Source of the DNA: a virus
DNA length: 32,358 nt
Strand: one strand, 5' to 3'
IMG/VR virus record: IMGVR_UViG_3300037041_000104
Coordinates: 1 to 32,358 of that record
How positions within the stretch are numbered: the first letter of the stretch is position 1; each line of letters opens with the position of its first letter. The position numbers and the translations under genes are program-made. Below the pieces are notes generated by a model. It searched no databases and was not told where the DNA came from. It was given only the letters and a program-made list of their open reading frames with translations. Shown here piece by piece: positions 20,645 through 29,513 of the stretch.

Positions 20645-23239
20645 TTATCTATTTGAGTATGGCAATTCTTTGCGTGCCATTTCAACTGTACCAAGCAATG
20701 TCTTACGATTCTCAGCAAACAATTGTGCAACACTCTTAGCGTCTACTGCCGAGATGTTATTAGTGATATAGTTGTTTGTTACTGGTGCTGATATCATTCC
20801 AGCACCGCCTCCACCCAATCTATCATTAGGGATAATTGTGCCTGCGCTTCTTGGTACGAACAACTCTGGACCTTGCTCACCAACAATACTTGGTTTGTTT
20901 AGTGGGGGTGTTCCGCCATTAGCAAATCCAAACAAACTACCGATCGAACTTAGTATGCCACCACTACCACCAATTGCACCTAACAATTTAGTTGCTTGTG
21001 CTTTCAACTCAATCTTAATCATGTCTTGTATAATGCTACGGCTAAAGTCTTTAAAACTAAACTTACCGGTTTGTACAAAATTATCAATAGCACTTTCCAT
21101 ATTGCGTGTTATGCTACTGAATACTTGACCTGCTTGTTGGGCAGCGTTAGTAGCATTGTCCATATAGTTGTCAAATGCTGTCTTCCAACCTTGCTCCCAT
21201 GTGCGACTTGCATTTAGGTTGTTTGTTTGTTCTTGTGCAATTAATTTATACTTGTCAGCAATCTGTTGCAAGCCGGCAGCAAGTTCTTCTGACTGAGCAC
21301 TTGTTAAGTCCATACCATCATATGATGCGGCAAACACTCGCCCTGCTTCTAATGCAGCCTTACGTGCTTCTTCTTGGATCGCTGCCAATTGCTGTTCTAA
21401 TGGACTACGCTGTTGTTGTGCTCCGGCAAACTGTGTTTCTTTTAGTTTGTCATTAGCACTAATCATTAAGTCGCCAAGTTGTTGTTGACGACTAATCTGT
21501 GCTTCAATGGCAGCAGTGACATTTTGCATTGTGCGTAGACGATCTTCTTCAAGCATCTTAACGCCTTGCAATCCAGTAATTGCGTTACCAATACGTTGTG
21601 CATCTTTTTCGGCTATTTCTTGAATTTTAGCAATTTGTTGGTCGTATGTAATTGCTAAACCTTGCTCATCTTTGCCTAACTTTGATTTAGCATCTCTAAG
21701 TTTTTCAGACTCGGCGGCTGCTCTTTTGAACACATCTTCTTGTGCTCTCATTACTTCTTGCAAATCTTCGCTCTTACCAATCAATGATTTTTCAAAATTG
21801 ATAGAATCTAAAATTTGAGTATTTTGGTCTTTATAAGCCTGTGCTGCCTGTTGTATTTCTTTGCGTTTGGCTGCAAGTGCATCTGTTACTTCACGCACTG
21901 CATTTGATTCTTTTTTGTTTGAATCAATTGCCATTTGCTGACGATTCTTCAAGCGTTGCATTTCATTATCATGCTCTGCTTGTGCTGCCTGTGATACGCT
22001 TGGTGGAGGTCCCATACCAAGCATATTGTTTAGTTTATTAATTGCGGCTGCAAGTTTAGGAAACTTCTCAGTTACAAATCGTTCTAGACCTGCGGCTGCT
22101 TCATCAAACCAACCTCGTAGATTCTTGCCCGTCAATATATCTAGTGCTTCGTTCAACAAGTAAACGGCAGCAACTAATTGTCCAACATATGGAATCATGC
22201 GTAACAATGAACCTGCTACTGTTGCGAATCCTACGCCAGCAAATGCCAAACGCTTGCCCAATGTAGCAAATGTAATTCCCATCTGCGTGACTAGACCACT
22301 ACCATTCTTAATGGCTGCAATCCATGCAGGTGCCGCATATGCAGTCAAAACTTTCAATGTAATCTGTGCAGTTTTACCTAATGATGCTAATCCTAGGATC
22401 ATGCCACCAACGCCTATCTTGAACGCGGCATAAGCAGTACCAATTGCACCGGCTAGATAAAGAAACCCTCTACCTAATTTTTCTATGATATAAATGCTTG
22501 CTGCCAATGCGGCTAATGATGTTGCAAGACTGACGATAGAATCAATCATCTTGCCTATTTTGTCATCATCCATTTTATTAATGAACTCGACCATTGGTTG
22601 TATGGCTTTTAACAAACTTAATTGCAATTTTTGTGTTGCAATATCAAGTTTGTTTTGCATGTCTGCTGTTTGCTGTATAGACTTTGCGTAATTACCGCTA
22701 GCAATTGTTGCAGAATTTAATTGACTTGCAACACCTTGAACGTTAATGCCGCGGAAGCCTTTGCCCAATAGATCAGTAGTTAATACAGCACGTTTACCTG
22801 CATCATCAATTTTAGCAAGACCTTGAATTGTCTTTGAAAGTAAATCTTGTTCGCTTAGTGTGGCTAAGTCTTGTAAACTTATGCCAACTTCTGCAAAAGA
22901 ACTTTGAGCAGATTTACTACCACTGGCTGCTTCACCAATTGTTTGCACAAGTTTTTGTAACGATGATTGCGCTTGGTCTGCTGTGCCACCATTCAATTGA
23001 ACTGCTTGTTGGAATCCTAGAATGTTTTGTACTGCAACACCCGTAGCATCACTAACATCTTGTATGCTATCGGCTAATCTTACAACATTAGTAATCATAG
23101 TACCAATAGCAAGACCAGCGATTGCACCTCGTAGCCCACTAAATGTTGTGTTTAATTTTTCAACACGTTTGTTTAGTTGGTCAAGGTTTCTTTGCGCTGG
23201 CCCTGTGTTGACATCAACTGAATAACTTAAATCTGCCAT
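20645..23239 (-). CDS. Tape measure protein
   Basis: 864 aa. N-terminal coiled-coil region (15-40), long Ala-rich helices, hydrophobic segments about 225-295 and 325-365 that could cross the host membrane during DNA entry, charged coiled coils (430-700), and a lambda-H-like C-terminus with FANGGTPP ... EQGPELFVPRSAGTIIP. Tape measures fix tail length; at about 0.15 nm per residue this suggests a tail near 130 nm. It lies directly after the tail chaperone genes and one gp10-like gene. No lytic domain is recognised in it. Confidence 0.9.
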   Translation of the reverse strand: MADLSYSVDVNTGPAQRNLDQLNKRVEKLNTTFSGLRGAIAGLAIGTMITNVVRLADSIQDVSDATGVAVQNILGFQQAVQLNGGTADQAQSSLQKLVQTIGEAASGSKSAQSSFAEVGISLQDLATLSEQDLLSKTIQGLAKIDDAGKRAVLTTDLLGKGFRGINVQGVASQLNSATIASGNYAKSIQQTADMQNKLDIATQKLQLSLLKAIQPMVEFINKMDDDKIGKMIDSIVSLATSLAALAASIYIIEKLGRGFLYLAGAIGTAYAAFKIGVGGMILGLASLGKTAQITLKVLTAYAAPAWIAAIKNGSGLVTQMGITFATLGKRLAFAGVGFATVAGSLLRMIPYVGQLVAAVYLLNEALDILTGKNLRGWFDEAAAGLERFVTEKFPKLAAAINKLNNMLGMGPPPSVSQAAQAEHDNEMQRLKNRQQMAIDSNKKESNAVREVTDALAAKRKEIQQAAQAYKDQNTQILDSINFEKSLIGKSEDLQEVMRAQEDVFKRAAAESEKLRDAKSKLGKDEQGLAITYDQQIAKIQEIAEKDAQRIGNAITGLQGVKMLEEDRLRTMQNVTAAIEAQISRQQQLGDLMISANDKLKETQFAGAQQQRSPLEQQLAAIQEEARKAALEAGRVFAASYDGMDLTSAQSEELAAGLQQIADKYKLIAQEQTNNLNASRTWEQGWKTAFDNYMDNATNAAQQAGQVFSSITRNMESAIDNFVQTGKFSFKDFSRSIIQDMIKIELKAQATKLLGAIGGSGGILSSIGSLFGFANGGTPPLNKPSIVGEQGPELFVPRSAGTIIPNDRLGGGGAGMISAPVTNNYITNNISAVDAKSVAQLFAENRKTLLGTVEMARKELPYSNR

Positions 23240-23240
23240 T

Positions 23241-23555
23241 TTATTTTGCTTTCAAAATTTGTCCTACACGCTTTTGAATAAAATCTCGTGTAGGTTTTGT
23301 CATACCCTCAGGCGCTTGGTCACTACCTCGCATACCTCTGCGTGTCATATGACGCCCTTTATCAAGTACTTGTGCGTACTGATAATTGGCTTCAATAGTG
23401 TCACCTTTGAGTTTGGTATTGCGTCTAGCATTGCCGGTACGCACTGGTGTATTCTTTTTGAAAACATCATATGCTTCATTTGGTACCTTATCCAACTTGC
23501 GTTGTATGCGTTTCAATGATGCAGATATTGTATTGACTGTTAATGTAACTGACAT
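23241..23555 (-). CDS. HK97 gp10-like tail completion protein, 104 aa
   Basis: The pattern TPVRTGNARRNT ... NYQYAQVLDKGRH ... PEGMTKPTRDFI matches the gp10-like family (PxRTGxLR, YAxxvExG, PFxxPA), which helps join the head and tail. In most siphoviruses this gene lies between the connector and major tail protein; here it is displaced to between the chaperones and tape measure. It starts within the last base of the chaperone T-part stop. Confidence 0.75.
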   Translation of the reverse strand: MSVTLTVNTISASLKRIQRKLDKVPNEAYDVFKKNTPVRTGNARRNTKLKGDTIEANYQYAQVLDKGRHMTRRGMRGSDQAPEGMTKPTRDFIQKRVGQILKAK

Positions 23556-23776
23556 TATTGTTCCCTGACTTTTTTCAACATTGCTTGTAACTGATCTGTA
23601 TTGTAATCTGGAATAGGATCTTTACCATTGTTCATAGCCTTCTTGTGCTGATAATTTTCAAACGTTAGTGCGGCATCCATAATATACAAATCAAATGTGT
23701 TACTTCTATTTAATACTTCACTTGGCAACATACCATAACGCTTACCAAGTGAATCTATCATCAATATTGACATCAT
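23555..23776 (-). CDS. Tail assembly chaperone, T part (made by -1 frameshift)
   Basis: 73-codon frame from an ATG at 23776, but no good ribosome-binding site precedes it. A -1 slip at GGGAAAG (23812-23818) joins the upstream 98-aa protein to this frame through 12 bridging residues (VTNDNIDPKSEK), giving a fusion of about 183 aa spanning 23555-24105. This mirrors lambda gpGT: the T domain recruits the major tail protein to the tape measure. The frame continuity was checked codon by codon. Confidence 0.85.
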   Translation of the reverse strand: MMSILMIDSLGKRYGMLPSEVLNRSNTFDLYIMDAALTFENYQHKKAMNNGKDPIPDYNTDQLQAMLKKVREQ

Positions 23777-23808
23777 CTTTTCAGACTTGGGATCAATATT
23801 GTCGTTAG

Positions 23809-24105
23809 TTACTTTCCCAATAAATCAGTCACCTTTGTAATTGCCTTCATCAATACATGAGTTGGTAGCATAGAATCTTTAGTAAGAATTTCTTTGCCTT
23901 TTTCATCTAAGATTAGTGTCTTAACCACATCGATAATGCCACCAGTATCGCCGTTAGTCATGTTGGCTAACTTCATAAATGTTTCCATTGGCTGACGATC
24001 CCATGTGTGGAATGTGATTGCTTCACCAAACTCTTTGACGGTTTCTTCGTCATCGATAGTGACTTCAATTAGTTGGGGTTTTGCTGAGAGTTGACTTAAT
24101 TTCAT
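23809..24105 (-). CDS. Tail assembly chaperone (gpG-like)
   Basis: 98 aa, acidic N-terminal beta segment then helical. Position immediately before the tape measure region, size and the slippery end identify it as the gpG-type chaperone that coats the tape measure. The last codons TTG GGA AAG TAA contain the heptamer G-GGA-AAG in the correct frame for a -1 slip. AGGA lies upstream of the ATG at 24105, as does an AATAAATAC element. Confidence 0.85.
   Translation of the reverse strand: MKLSQLSAKPQLIEVTIDDEETVKEFGEAITFHTWDRQPMETFMKLANMTNGDTGGIIDVVKTLILDEKGKEILTKDSMLPTHVLMKAITKVTDLLGK
23812..23818 (-). other. Programmed -1 frameshift slippery site GGGAAAG
   Basis: Heptamer of the X-XXY-YYZ type in the gpG frame, directly before its TAA stop, identical to the lambda G/GT slippery sequence. 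No strong downstream structure was seen. Confidence 0.88.
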
Positions 24106-24132
24106 GATTTGTTCCTGTAAATTGTTGTATTG

Positions 24133-24140
24133 TATTTATT
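24133..24140 (-). promoter_or_regulatory. T4-late-like promoter element AATAAATA before the chaperones
   Basis: AATAAATACAATACAA read leftwards, resembling the TATAAATACAATATAG elements at 4034 and 5363 over most of its length; 27 nt before the ATG at 24105. Confidence 0.55.
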
Positions 24141-24321
24141 TGTTTTCTTCTGAATCTTCTAGTAGTTGATTTAGAAGTGCAAGACGAAATGCTTGCTTTG
24201 CTTTTAGTTGTCTGATAGTTGCTTGCATTGAATCAAGCATTGGCATCATCTTTGCTTCATCTGCTATCAAACTTCTTAGTTTTTCTGTATCGCTATGAAG
24301 CCATGCGTTTTGTTCGCTCAT
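24136..24321 (-). CDS. Hypothetical protein, 61 aa, between major tail protein and chaperones
   Basis: Not recognised. Almost wholly helical, charged (ADEAKMMPMLDSMQATIRQLKAKQAF), likely coiled coil. It lies after the hairpin that follows the major tail gene. Ribosome-binding sequence weak. A small tail or assembly factor by location only. Confidence 0.55.
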   Translation of the reverse strand: MSEQNAWLHSDTEKLRSLIADEAKMMPMLDSMQATIRQLKAKQAFRLALLNQLLEDSEENK

Positions 24322-24344
24322 TTGTTGCTTTCATTGTATAAAGG

Positions 24345-24369
24345 GAAAGGGACTTAAAATGTCCCTTTC
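24345..24369. terminator. Hairpin after the major tail protein gene, possible partial terminator
   Basis: GAAAGGGAC (24345-24353) and GTCCCTTTC (24361-24369) form a perfect 9-bp stem with a 7-nt loop, just after the stop at 24380 in the leftward direction. Only short T-runs follow (CCCTTTAT), so read-through is expected. It could raise the ratio of major tail protein to downstream products. Confidence 0.6.
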
Positions 24370-24379
24370 TCATTACTGA

Positions 24380-24853
24380 TTAAACAGTGTCGTTTGTCAT
24401 AGAACCATCGACAGCGATAGTCAATGGTGATACCCAAACGGGTGCTTCTGGGTTAACAGTAGGTGCTAGACTTGTAATGAATCCAGATCCTTCAGTATAG
24501 TAAGCGCCGTTAGCGTTACCATTCCAGTAGATTCTGAAACTCAATGGAGTCTTGTCGATACTTAATTGTGATAAACCAAAGTATCCTGCTGTTGTGTTGC
24601 CTAGAGAAGCGTTACCAAACCATACTTCATCATCAATAACAATGTTAGTGCTGATTTCGTTATCGGCTGGTGTAGGTAGTTTTTGCATGTCTGTGTTGCA
24701 GAAATCAGTGTATGAGTATACACCTGTACTATTTGTGATAGTGATATCTTGCAAGCAGATAACGCCAAGTGGGTTTGTTTCCACGTTTGCTACGTTTGTG
24801 CTGATCTGAATTATTGGTTGTGTACCAGTTTCATTTACGGTAATTCTTGCCAT
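24380..24853 (-). CDS. Major tail (tube) protein
   Basis: 157 aa, beta-rich (ITVNETGTQPIIQIS ... LGVICLQDITITN ... GFITSLAP), Thr/Asn-rich like many virion proteins. The order terminator-like protein, this gene, chaperones, tape measure is the standard position of the tail tube subunit. GGAG lies upstream of the ATG. The flanking hairpin fits a highly expressed structural gene. The family is not recognised by sequence alone. Confidence 0.7.
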   Translation of the reverse strand: MARITVNETGTQPIIQISTNVANVETNPLGVICLQDITITNSTGVYSYTDFCNTDMQKLPTPADNEISTNIVIDDEVWFGNASLGNTTAGYFGLSQLSIDKTPLSFRIYWNGNANGAYYTEGSGFITSLAPTVNPEAPVWVSPLTIAVDGSMTNDTV

Positions 24854-24875
24854 TTTAGTCTCCTTTGTTGTGGCT

Positions 24876-25328
24876 TTAAGTGTTAAATTCCATTCTTAGC
24901 AATCTGAATGTCCAGGTATGTCTTTCTGCCTGAGTTGGTCCATATGTTAAGACTTGATCGAAATTTCTTTCAAAATAACCATCAAACAATTGCTTTCCAT
25001 TGTCTTTTATTGCGGTAACAAGATTGGCAATGATAGCATTTATTTGAATGTTGAATGGGTCATCTTGGAAAGAGATGTATGTTACGCTAAATTGATCGTA
25101 TGCATGATAAATTGTAGCGCAATATTGTATGCCTAATTGATGAGGATTTCTTTCTACTGTATGCACATCACTTACATATATACCATAACGAACAACATCC
25201 GCATCGCTGGGGAAGTCGTCATAGATTGGAACATTCCAATCTTTTGGTATATCACGTTTCAACACATCAATGATTTGTTGTGTATTAACAGTGGGTGCAT
25301 TAAGCACAGTGACTTGCGTATAAGCCAT
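24876..25328 (-). CDS. Tail terminator-like protein
   Basis: 150 aa. Pattern typical of tail completion/terminator proteins: an N-terminal helix (TQQIIDVLKRDIPKDWNVPIYDDFP), central beta strands (QYCATIYHAYDQFSVTYISFQDD), an amphipathic helix and a final strand (HTWTFRLLRMEFNT). It sits between the connector and the major tail protein; the start overlaps the connector stop by one base (TAATG). Confidence 0.65.
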   Translation of the reverse strand: MAYTQVTVLNAPTVNTQQIIDVLKRDIPKDWNVPIYDDFPSDADVVRYGIYVSDVHTVERNPHQLGIQYCATIYHAYDQFSVTYISFQDDPFNIQINAIIANLVTAIKDNGKQLFDGYFERNFDQVLTYGPTQAERHTWTFRLLRMEFNT

Positions 25329-25855
25329 TAGAAATATCTCCTATCGCCGTTGAAATAATCAACGTCGGCTGTCCAATTTTCTTCAAGTTTAGTTGTTGGT
25401 CCATTTGGTGAGTCTTGGTATAAGTCATAGAAGTTCATTAACTGCAATGCTTTTTCCCACTCGTTATTGCATCGTTCTTTTGCAAAATTGTAGTTCTGCA
25501 AATCAACTTCATTCATGTTTGATACATCTGTTACTAGGCTTTCGTAGAAAACTAAGATAGCCCCAAATGTATCTAATCGCATGAGTGTCTGATCGTTTTT
25601 AATGAGCAAACTTGGGTTGAACGAACTTATCAACTGTCCATTTGGCAGATTAGCATAATAGTAAGCACCCAGAACGGTATCGCAATATTTTTGCCACCAA
25701 CCGAACTCTAGTTTGTACAGCCATTCTTGTGATGACACCTTGAAGTAAGGTTGCCAATCAACATTAAGTGCTGCCGCTCTACGTTCAGCCGCTGGATCGT
25801 AGAAAGCAATGTCTGCGACTGTTGCGTTACTGATTCGTTGATAGGGTACTGACAT
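25328..25855 (-). CDS. Head-tail connector/adaptor protein, 175 aa
   Basis: First gene after the major capsid gene; AGGA lies about 9 nt before the ATG at 25855. Contains aromatic-rich helices (LEFGWWQKYCDTVLGAYYY, NFAKERCNNEWEKALQLMNF). Assigned as connector on position and size; no firm family motif. Confidence 0.6.
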   Translation of the reverse strand: MSVPYQRISNATVADIAFYDPAAERRAAALNVDWQPYFKVSSQEWLYKLEFGWWQKYCDTVLGAYYYANLPNGQLISSFNPSLLIKNDQTLMRLDTFGAILVFYESLVTDVSNMNEVDLQNYNFAKERCNNEWEKALQLMNFYDLYQDSPNGPTTKLEENWTADVDYFNGDRRYF

Positions 25856-25876
25856 ATTATATTTTTCCTAGACAAT

Positions 25877-25900
25877 TGAGAGAGTGTTACCACCCTCTCA
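25877..25900 (-). other. Stable hairpin with GTAA tetraloop after the capsid gene
   Basis: On the minus RNA TGAGAGGGTG / CACTCTCTCA form 10 contiguous pairs (one G-U) closed by GTAA, a GNRA tetraloop. The plus strand would have an A-C mismatch at that pair, so the minus RNA is favoured. No T-run follows, arguing for a message-stabilising or processing structure rather than a terminator. Confidence 0.6.
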
Positions 25901-25906
25901 TTCAAA

Positions 25907-26962
25907 TTAATCTTGAACGATGTTTACTGCGCCACCACGACGTAAGTCACCAACGCCAGAACCGAAGTATCCGACACCAGTCAACCAGATTTGTAGACCA
26001 CCAGGTACTTCACCAGTCTTAATCTGCAATCCTTCTTTCATAACAGTAAACAAAGCACTGTCACCGAAGTATGCACCGACTAGTACTGGGTATGCACCAT
26101 TGCCAAGACTTGCGATTGGACGAGTTGCAGACTGCAAGAATGTTGTGAACATAACCATGCAACCATAAACAGATTCGATACGACCTGTTGCTAACAATTC
26201 GTTACCAAGAGCAGATAGGTTACTACCACCAGATTGAGAAACTGCGCCACCAGTCAATTCAGCCAATAGACGATTCAATGAAGAACCATTTTGACCTGCT
26301 GGAGTTGCTGTAACTGTTAATGCATCACCGTTACTGTCAAGAACGATAACTGGAGTACCAGGCATACGTGCGACTTTAAAGTTTTGCTTGATGTTACGAA
26401 TCAATTGTAAAATACTATTAGATGTGAAGCCTTGAACCGGTGAACTACCTGGGCTACCAGCCGCGATAACTTCCATAGCGCCTAATTCTAAGACACGTGG
26501 GAATCCGTCAGCAGGAGTTGCTGTGTAGAATGTGTTGCCTGGAGTTGCTTTGAACGCCAAGAAAGCCGCTGTAACACGTTGGTCAACTTTTTCAGCGAAT
26601 GACTCACCCAATTCAGCACCAAGCGTTGCAGCCAATGTGAATGAAGTTGTCCATCCGTAGAAGATGTCGAACGCTGTTTGTGCAACTGCTGGAGTTGCAG
26701 TGATTGTGCCTTGACCCAATGCAGGGTTTTGTACAACCGCGTTACCTGTACCGTAAGTACCACCAGTGCCGTTAGCATTGTAGTCTTGATACGTGATCGG
26801 TGCGAAGTTAGGTACTAAGAATGTTTGACCTTGTGTAGGTGTAACAACGTTAGTGAAGTTAACTAGACCGTTAGATTCGTGCATTGCACGTAATGCGAAG
26901 TTGGAGATAGCAGTTGTGAAGCCATCGCCTTCGTTATTAGGACCGCCTAATACATATGCCAT
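25907..26962 (-). CDS. Major capsid protein
   Basis: 351 aa directly after the scaffold gene. The long N-terminal region (FALRAMHESNGLVNFTNVVTPTQGQTFLVPNF), a central alpha/beta core (EKVDQRVTAAFLAFKATPGN), and a glycine-rich C-terminal beta part (GGLQIWLTGVGYFGSGVGDLRRGG) fit an HK97-fold coat protein. Codon choice looks more GC-rich and even than in neighbours, as often in highly expressed capsid genes (by eye). AAAGGA precedes the ATG. The exact coat family is not identified. Confidence 0.85.
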   Translation of the reverse strand: MAYVLGGPNNEGDGFTTAISNFALRAMHESNGLVNFTNVVTPTQGQTFLVPNFAPITYQDYNANGTGGTYGTGNAVVQNPALGQGTITATPAVAQTAFDIFYGWTTSFTLAATLGAELGESFAEKVDQRVTAAFLAFKATPGNTFYTATPADGFPRVLELGAMEVIAAGSPGSSPVQGFTSNSILQLIRNIKQNFKVARMPGTPVIVLDSNGDALTVTATPAGQNGSSLNRLLAELTGGAVSQSGGSNLSALGNELLATGRIESVYGCMVMFTTFLQSATRPIASLGNGAYPVLVGAYFGDSALFTVMKEGLQIKTGEVPGGLQIWLTGVGYFGSGVGDLRRGGAVNIVQD

Positions 26963-26989
26963 GATAATTTTCCTTTAATGTTGGCTAAA

Positions 26990-27766
26990 TCAGAGTACTT
27001 TGCGACTCGAACTTGATACGCTCGCTGTTACGCCAAGACCTTTAAGACCAACATTCTTGCCTAGACCGTTTTTATTTGCCCATGCATTGAATGCTGCCGG
27101 ATCACGTGAGTAATCTGGTACTGCCTCGTCTGACGCTCCAGTGAAAGAACCTTGTCCAGGTCTTAAACCAGATCCAGAATTTAGTTGACTCTGCTTGAGA
27201 AGTTTAGGATTACCCTGTGCAACTTCTTGTACTAAACCCTGAATAGTAAGTGGCATTCCATCAGAACCATAACGCTCTTGACCTTTGTTATTTACGATAG
27301 CATAAGTGCCGTCTTGATTCCATTGAATGTTTGACTTGACTTTGCTTAGTGCGTAATCTAACAAATCAGGATCGAATTTCTCACCCATTGATCTTTGAAT
27401 GTCAGAATCAAGTTCCTTCTCACGCAATCTTTGTTCTTTTACAGACAAATCTTGCTGAAGTTTTTGAAACTGCTCATGCAGATCATTGGTAGTAACTCGA
27501 CCAGGCGCTTGTTGCTGTCTTGTGTCCACTACTGGCTGTGCGGAGCCACCGGATGTTTGAGCCCCTACTCTTGCCATAAATGCTAATGCGTCTTCTACAG
27601 ATTGGAATTGTGTTCCACTTGCATTTGACATTGCATTCAATAGCGATTGAGTTGTGCTTTTACGAATTGCACCAGGGTTAACGTTTTGCTCACTGCTTTC
27701 CTGATTTGCATCAGCCTGAACAGTTCCAGGGGCTTGACCGTTGCCAACGATAGAATTTTGATCCAT
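26990..27766 (-). CDS. Capsid scaffold protein
   Basis: 258 aa between portal and major capsid genes. Gln/Ser-rich disordered N-terminus, a charged coiled coil (about 98-125, HEQFQKLQQDLSVKEQRLREKE), and a low-complexity C-terminus ending SSSSRKVL. This composition and position are typical of internal scaffolds. No prohead protease gene or domain is recognised, so the scaffold may exit intact as in P22. Confidence 0.75.
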   Translation of the reverse strand: MDQNSIVGNGQAPGTVQADANQESSEQNVNPGAIRKSTTQSLLNAMSNASGTQFQSVEDALAFMARVGAQTSGGSAQPVVDTRQQQAPGRVTTNDLHEQFQKLQQDLSVKEQRLREKELDSDIQRSMGEKFDPDLLDYALSKVKSNIQWNQDGTYAIVNNKGQERYGSDGMPLTIQGLVQEVAQGNPKLLKQSQLNSGSGLRPGQGSFTGASDEAVPDYSRDPAAFNAWANKNGLGKNVGLKGLGVTASVSSSSRKVL

Positions 27767-27813
27767 TTTAATTAGTTCCTTTAGTTATAACGTAACAAAC
27801 GAGTTGTATAGAG

Positions 27814-27821
27814 TATTTATA
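27814..27821 (-). promoter_or_regulatory. T4-late-like promoter element TATAAATA before the scaffold/capsid genes
   Basis: TATAAATAC read leftwards, 47 nt before the ATG at 27766, in the 76-nt gap after the portal gene. AAAGGA follows in the predicted leader. Confidence 0.6.
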
Positions 27822-27842
27822 CTTTCGCTAACCATATTTAAA

Positions 27843-29468
27843 TTAGCGACCAGTATTCATTGTGTTTAGTAACAGAGGAGGTACTTGTTGAGCATAATAC
27901 GTCATGCCCACGTTAGTAACAGGAGTACCTGCACCACCTAATATACTTGTGTTGTCGCCGCTATCTGCAACGCCATCACCATTGTCTGATGTTTCGTCAG
28001 ATTCGTTTTCTTCTTCACCAAACATCTCATGTCTAGGAATCATTGAATCACCAAGATCACGACTGTTAACTTGTTCATTGTTCTCAGTCATTAGTGTTTT
28101 TAGATCACCATTTGGTAATGATTGAATGTAAGCATTCTCATACTCTGGTATATCTTCTGCTGGAGCAAGCATAGCAATGATTTCTTTAGTGATAAGACTT
28201 TGAATGATATCATTGTCACCAACAAGTTCTTTAGCGGATTTAATCAACGCCATTCTGTAGTTGGTATCATGTGCTTCATAGTCAGTATTGTAGTGTACTT
28301 CACCAGCCCAACGAACGTCCATAAAACGTGCGGCAAATGTAAAGATCATTTCTTCTGTGACTTCCATCAATCGTGCTTTGGCTTTTGCTAGTCTGTGTAA
28401 TTGCTTACGTTCTTCAATGATGGCAACACCACTTGCAATTTGATTTTTAGTATTCCTTAGTCCACCTAAGCCCGTAAGTGCTTCAATCTGTTCTAGGATG
28501 TCTTGTTGCGCTTTGATAATCACATCAACGTCACCTGTGTCAATAGGGATTGCTTCTACTTGTCCCTCTGACGCTCTCACGATTGCTCCCGCGTGAACAG
28601 GAATACTAATACCTTTATCTGCACGAATAATAGTGTGAGCAAATTGTAATGCAGTGTACTTTTCGCATTCCATTTTATAGTGCTCACGCATTGCATCGCT
28701 TGCTGAATCAATGTCTGAAACGCCTAAGTCAATTGTGCGAGGGTCTCTGCGACCATATGCTATAAAGACTGGGATAGCCATACCAGGTGGGAATGTGCCT
28801 TCACCTGTTAACTCAGCATCAGCATTTAATTTACCAGGACCTTTTTCTACCTCGTAACTTCTCCAGTAACTTGGAGTGGTAGCGTCACCTAGGTAATAAC
28901 ACTTGATGTAATAGCAATTTTCATCTTCCATCTCTTTGATTTTAACTTTTTTGAGCATGGGCTTGCCACCGTAGTAATCGAACTCCCAATCCCATACATC
29001 TAGTGGGTTGATAGAGCAAACATACGGACGACCTAGGCTTCCGTCTTGTTGTTGAGGCATGTCAACTGCGACCCAGCAGTGACCATATATACTTGTAAGA
29101 TCACCAATCGATTCCATAAAACTTGTTAGTGTGCGATTGTTTAAGTCTGCATCTAACATGAATAAGTCAGCCCATTCAGTGCTGTTTGGATTTAGATATT
29201 TGCCCTGTGGTGTGCAAAATTGTACATTGCGTTTGACACCTGGCTCAAACAATACATCATTGATAGTGTCAACAATGTAACGACATATAGGTTGTGCTAC
29301 AGTGTTTGCTATAAGATCGTTCCACAGTGTTGAATCTTCACTTGGACGCTTTTTTCGTACCATCATTTTGAATGGTGTGCCTCCAAGGTAAGCGTTTTGA
29401 TACGTTAACATTTGTAAATAAATGTTAGAATAAATGGGGCTTTTCTGTAATAGGTCTGAGTTCTTCAT
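27843..29468 (-). CDS. Portal protein
   Basis: 541 aa. The pattern of N-terminal wing (YLGGTPFKMMVRKKRPSED), conserved NPLDVWDWEFD, crown helices (KAQQDILEQIEALTGLGGL ... SGVAIIEERKQLHRLAKAK) and an acidic low-complexity C-terminus (GEEENESDETSDNGDGVADSGDN) matches SPP1/DUF4055-type portals, which form the dodecameric DNA gate at one capsid vertex. It follows terL and HNH genes and precedes the scaffold. A CATAAATA element lies 46 nt upstream. Confidence 0.85.
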   Translation of the reverse strand: MKNSDLLQKSPIYSNIYLQMLTYQNAYLGGTPFKMMVRKKRPSEDSTLWNDLIANTVAQPICRYIVDTINDVLFEPGVKRNVQFCTPQGKYLNPNSTEWADLFMLDADLNNRTLTSFMESIGDLTSIYGHCWVAVDMPQQQDGSLGRPYVCSINPLDVWDWEFDYYGGKPMLKKVKIKEMEDENCYYIKCYYLGDATTPSYWRSYEVEKGPGKLNADAELTGEGTFPPGMAIPVFIAYGRRDPRTIDLGVSDIDSASDAMREHYKMECEKYTALQFAHTIIRADKGISIPVHAGAIVRASEGQVEAIPIDTGDVDVIIKAQQDILEQIEALTGLGGLRNTKNQIASGVAIIEERKQLHRLAKAKARLMEVTEEMIFTFAARFMDVRWAGEVHYNTDYEAHDTNYRMALIKSAKELVGDNDIIQSLITKEIIAMLAPAEDIPEYENAYIQSLPNGDLKTLMTENNEQVNSRDLGDSMIPRHEMFGEEENESDETSDNGDGVADSGDNTSILGGAGTPVTNVGMTYYAQQVPPLLLNTMNTGR

Positions 29469-29513
29469 TAATGTAATCTCACAATTAGGGATTTAACCAT
29501 AGGGTGCATAGTA

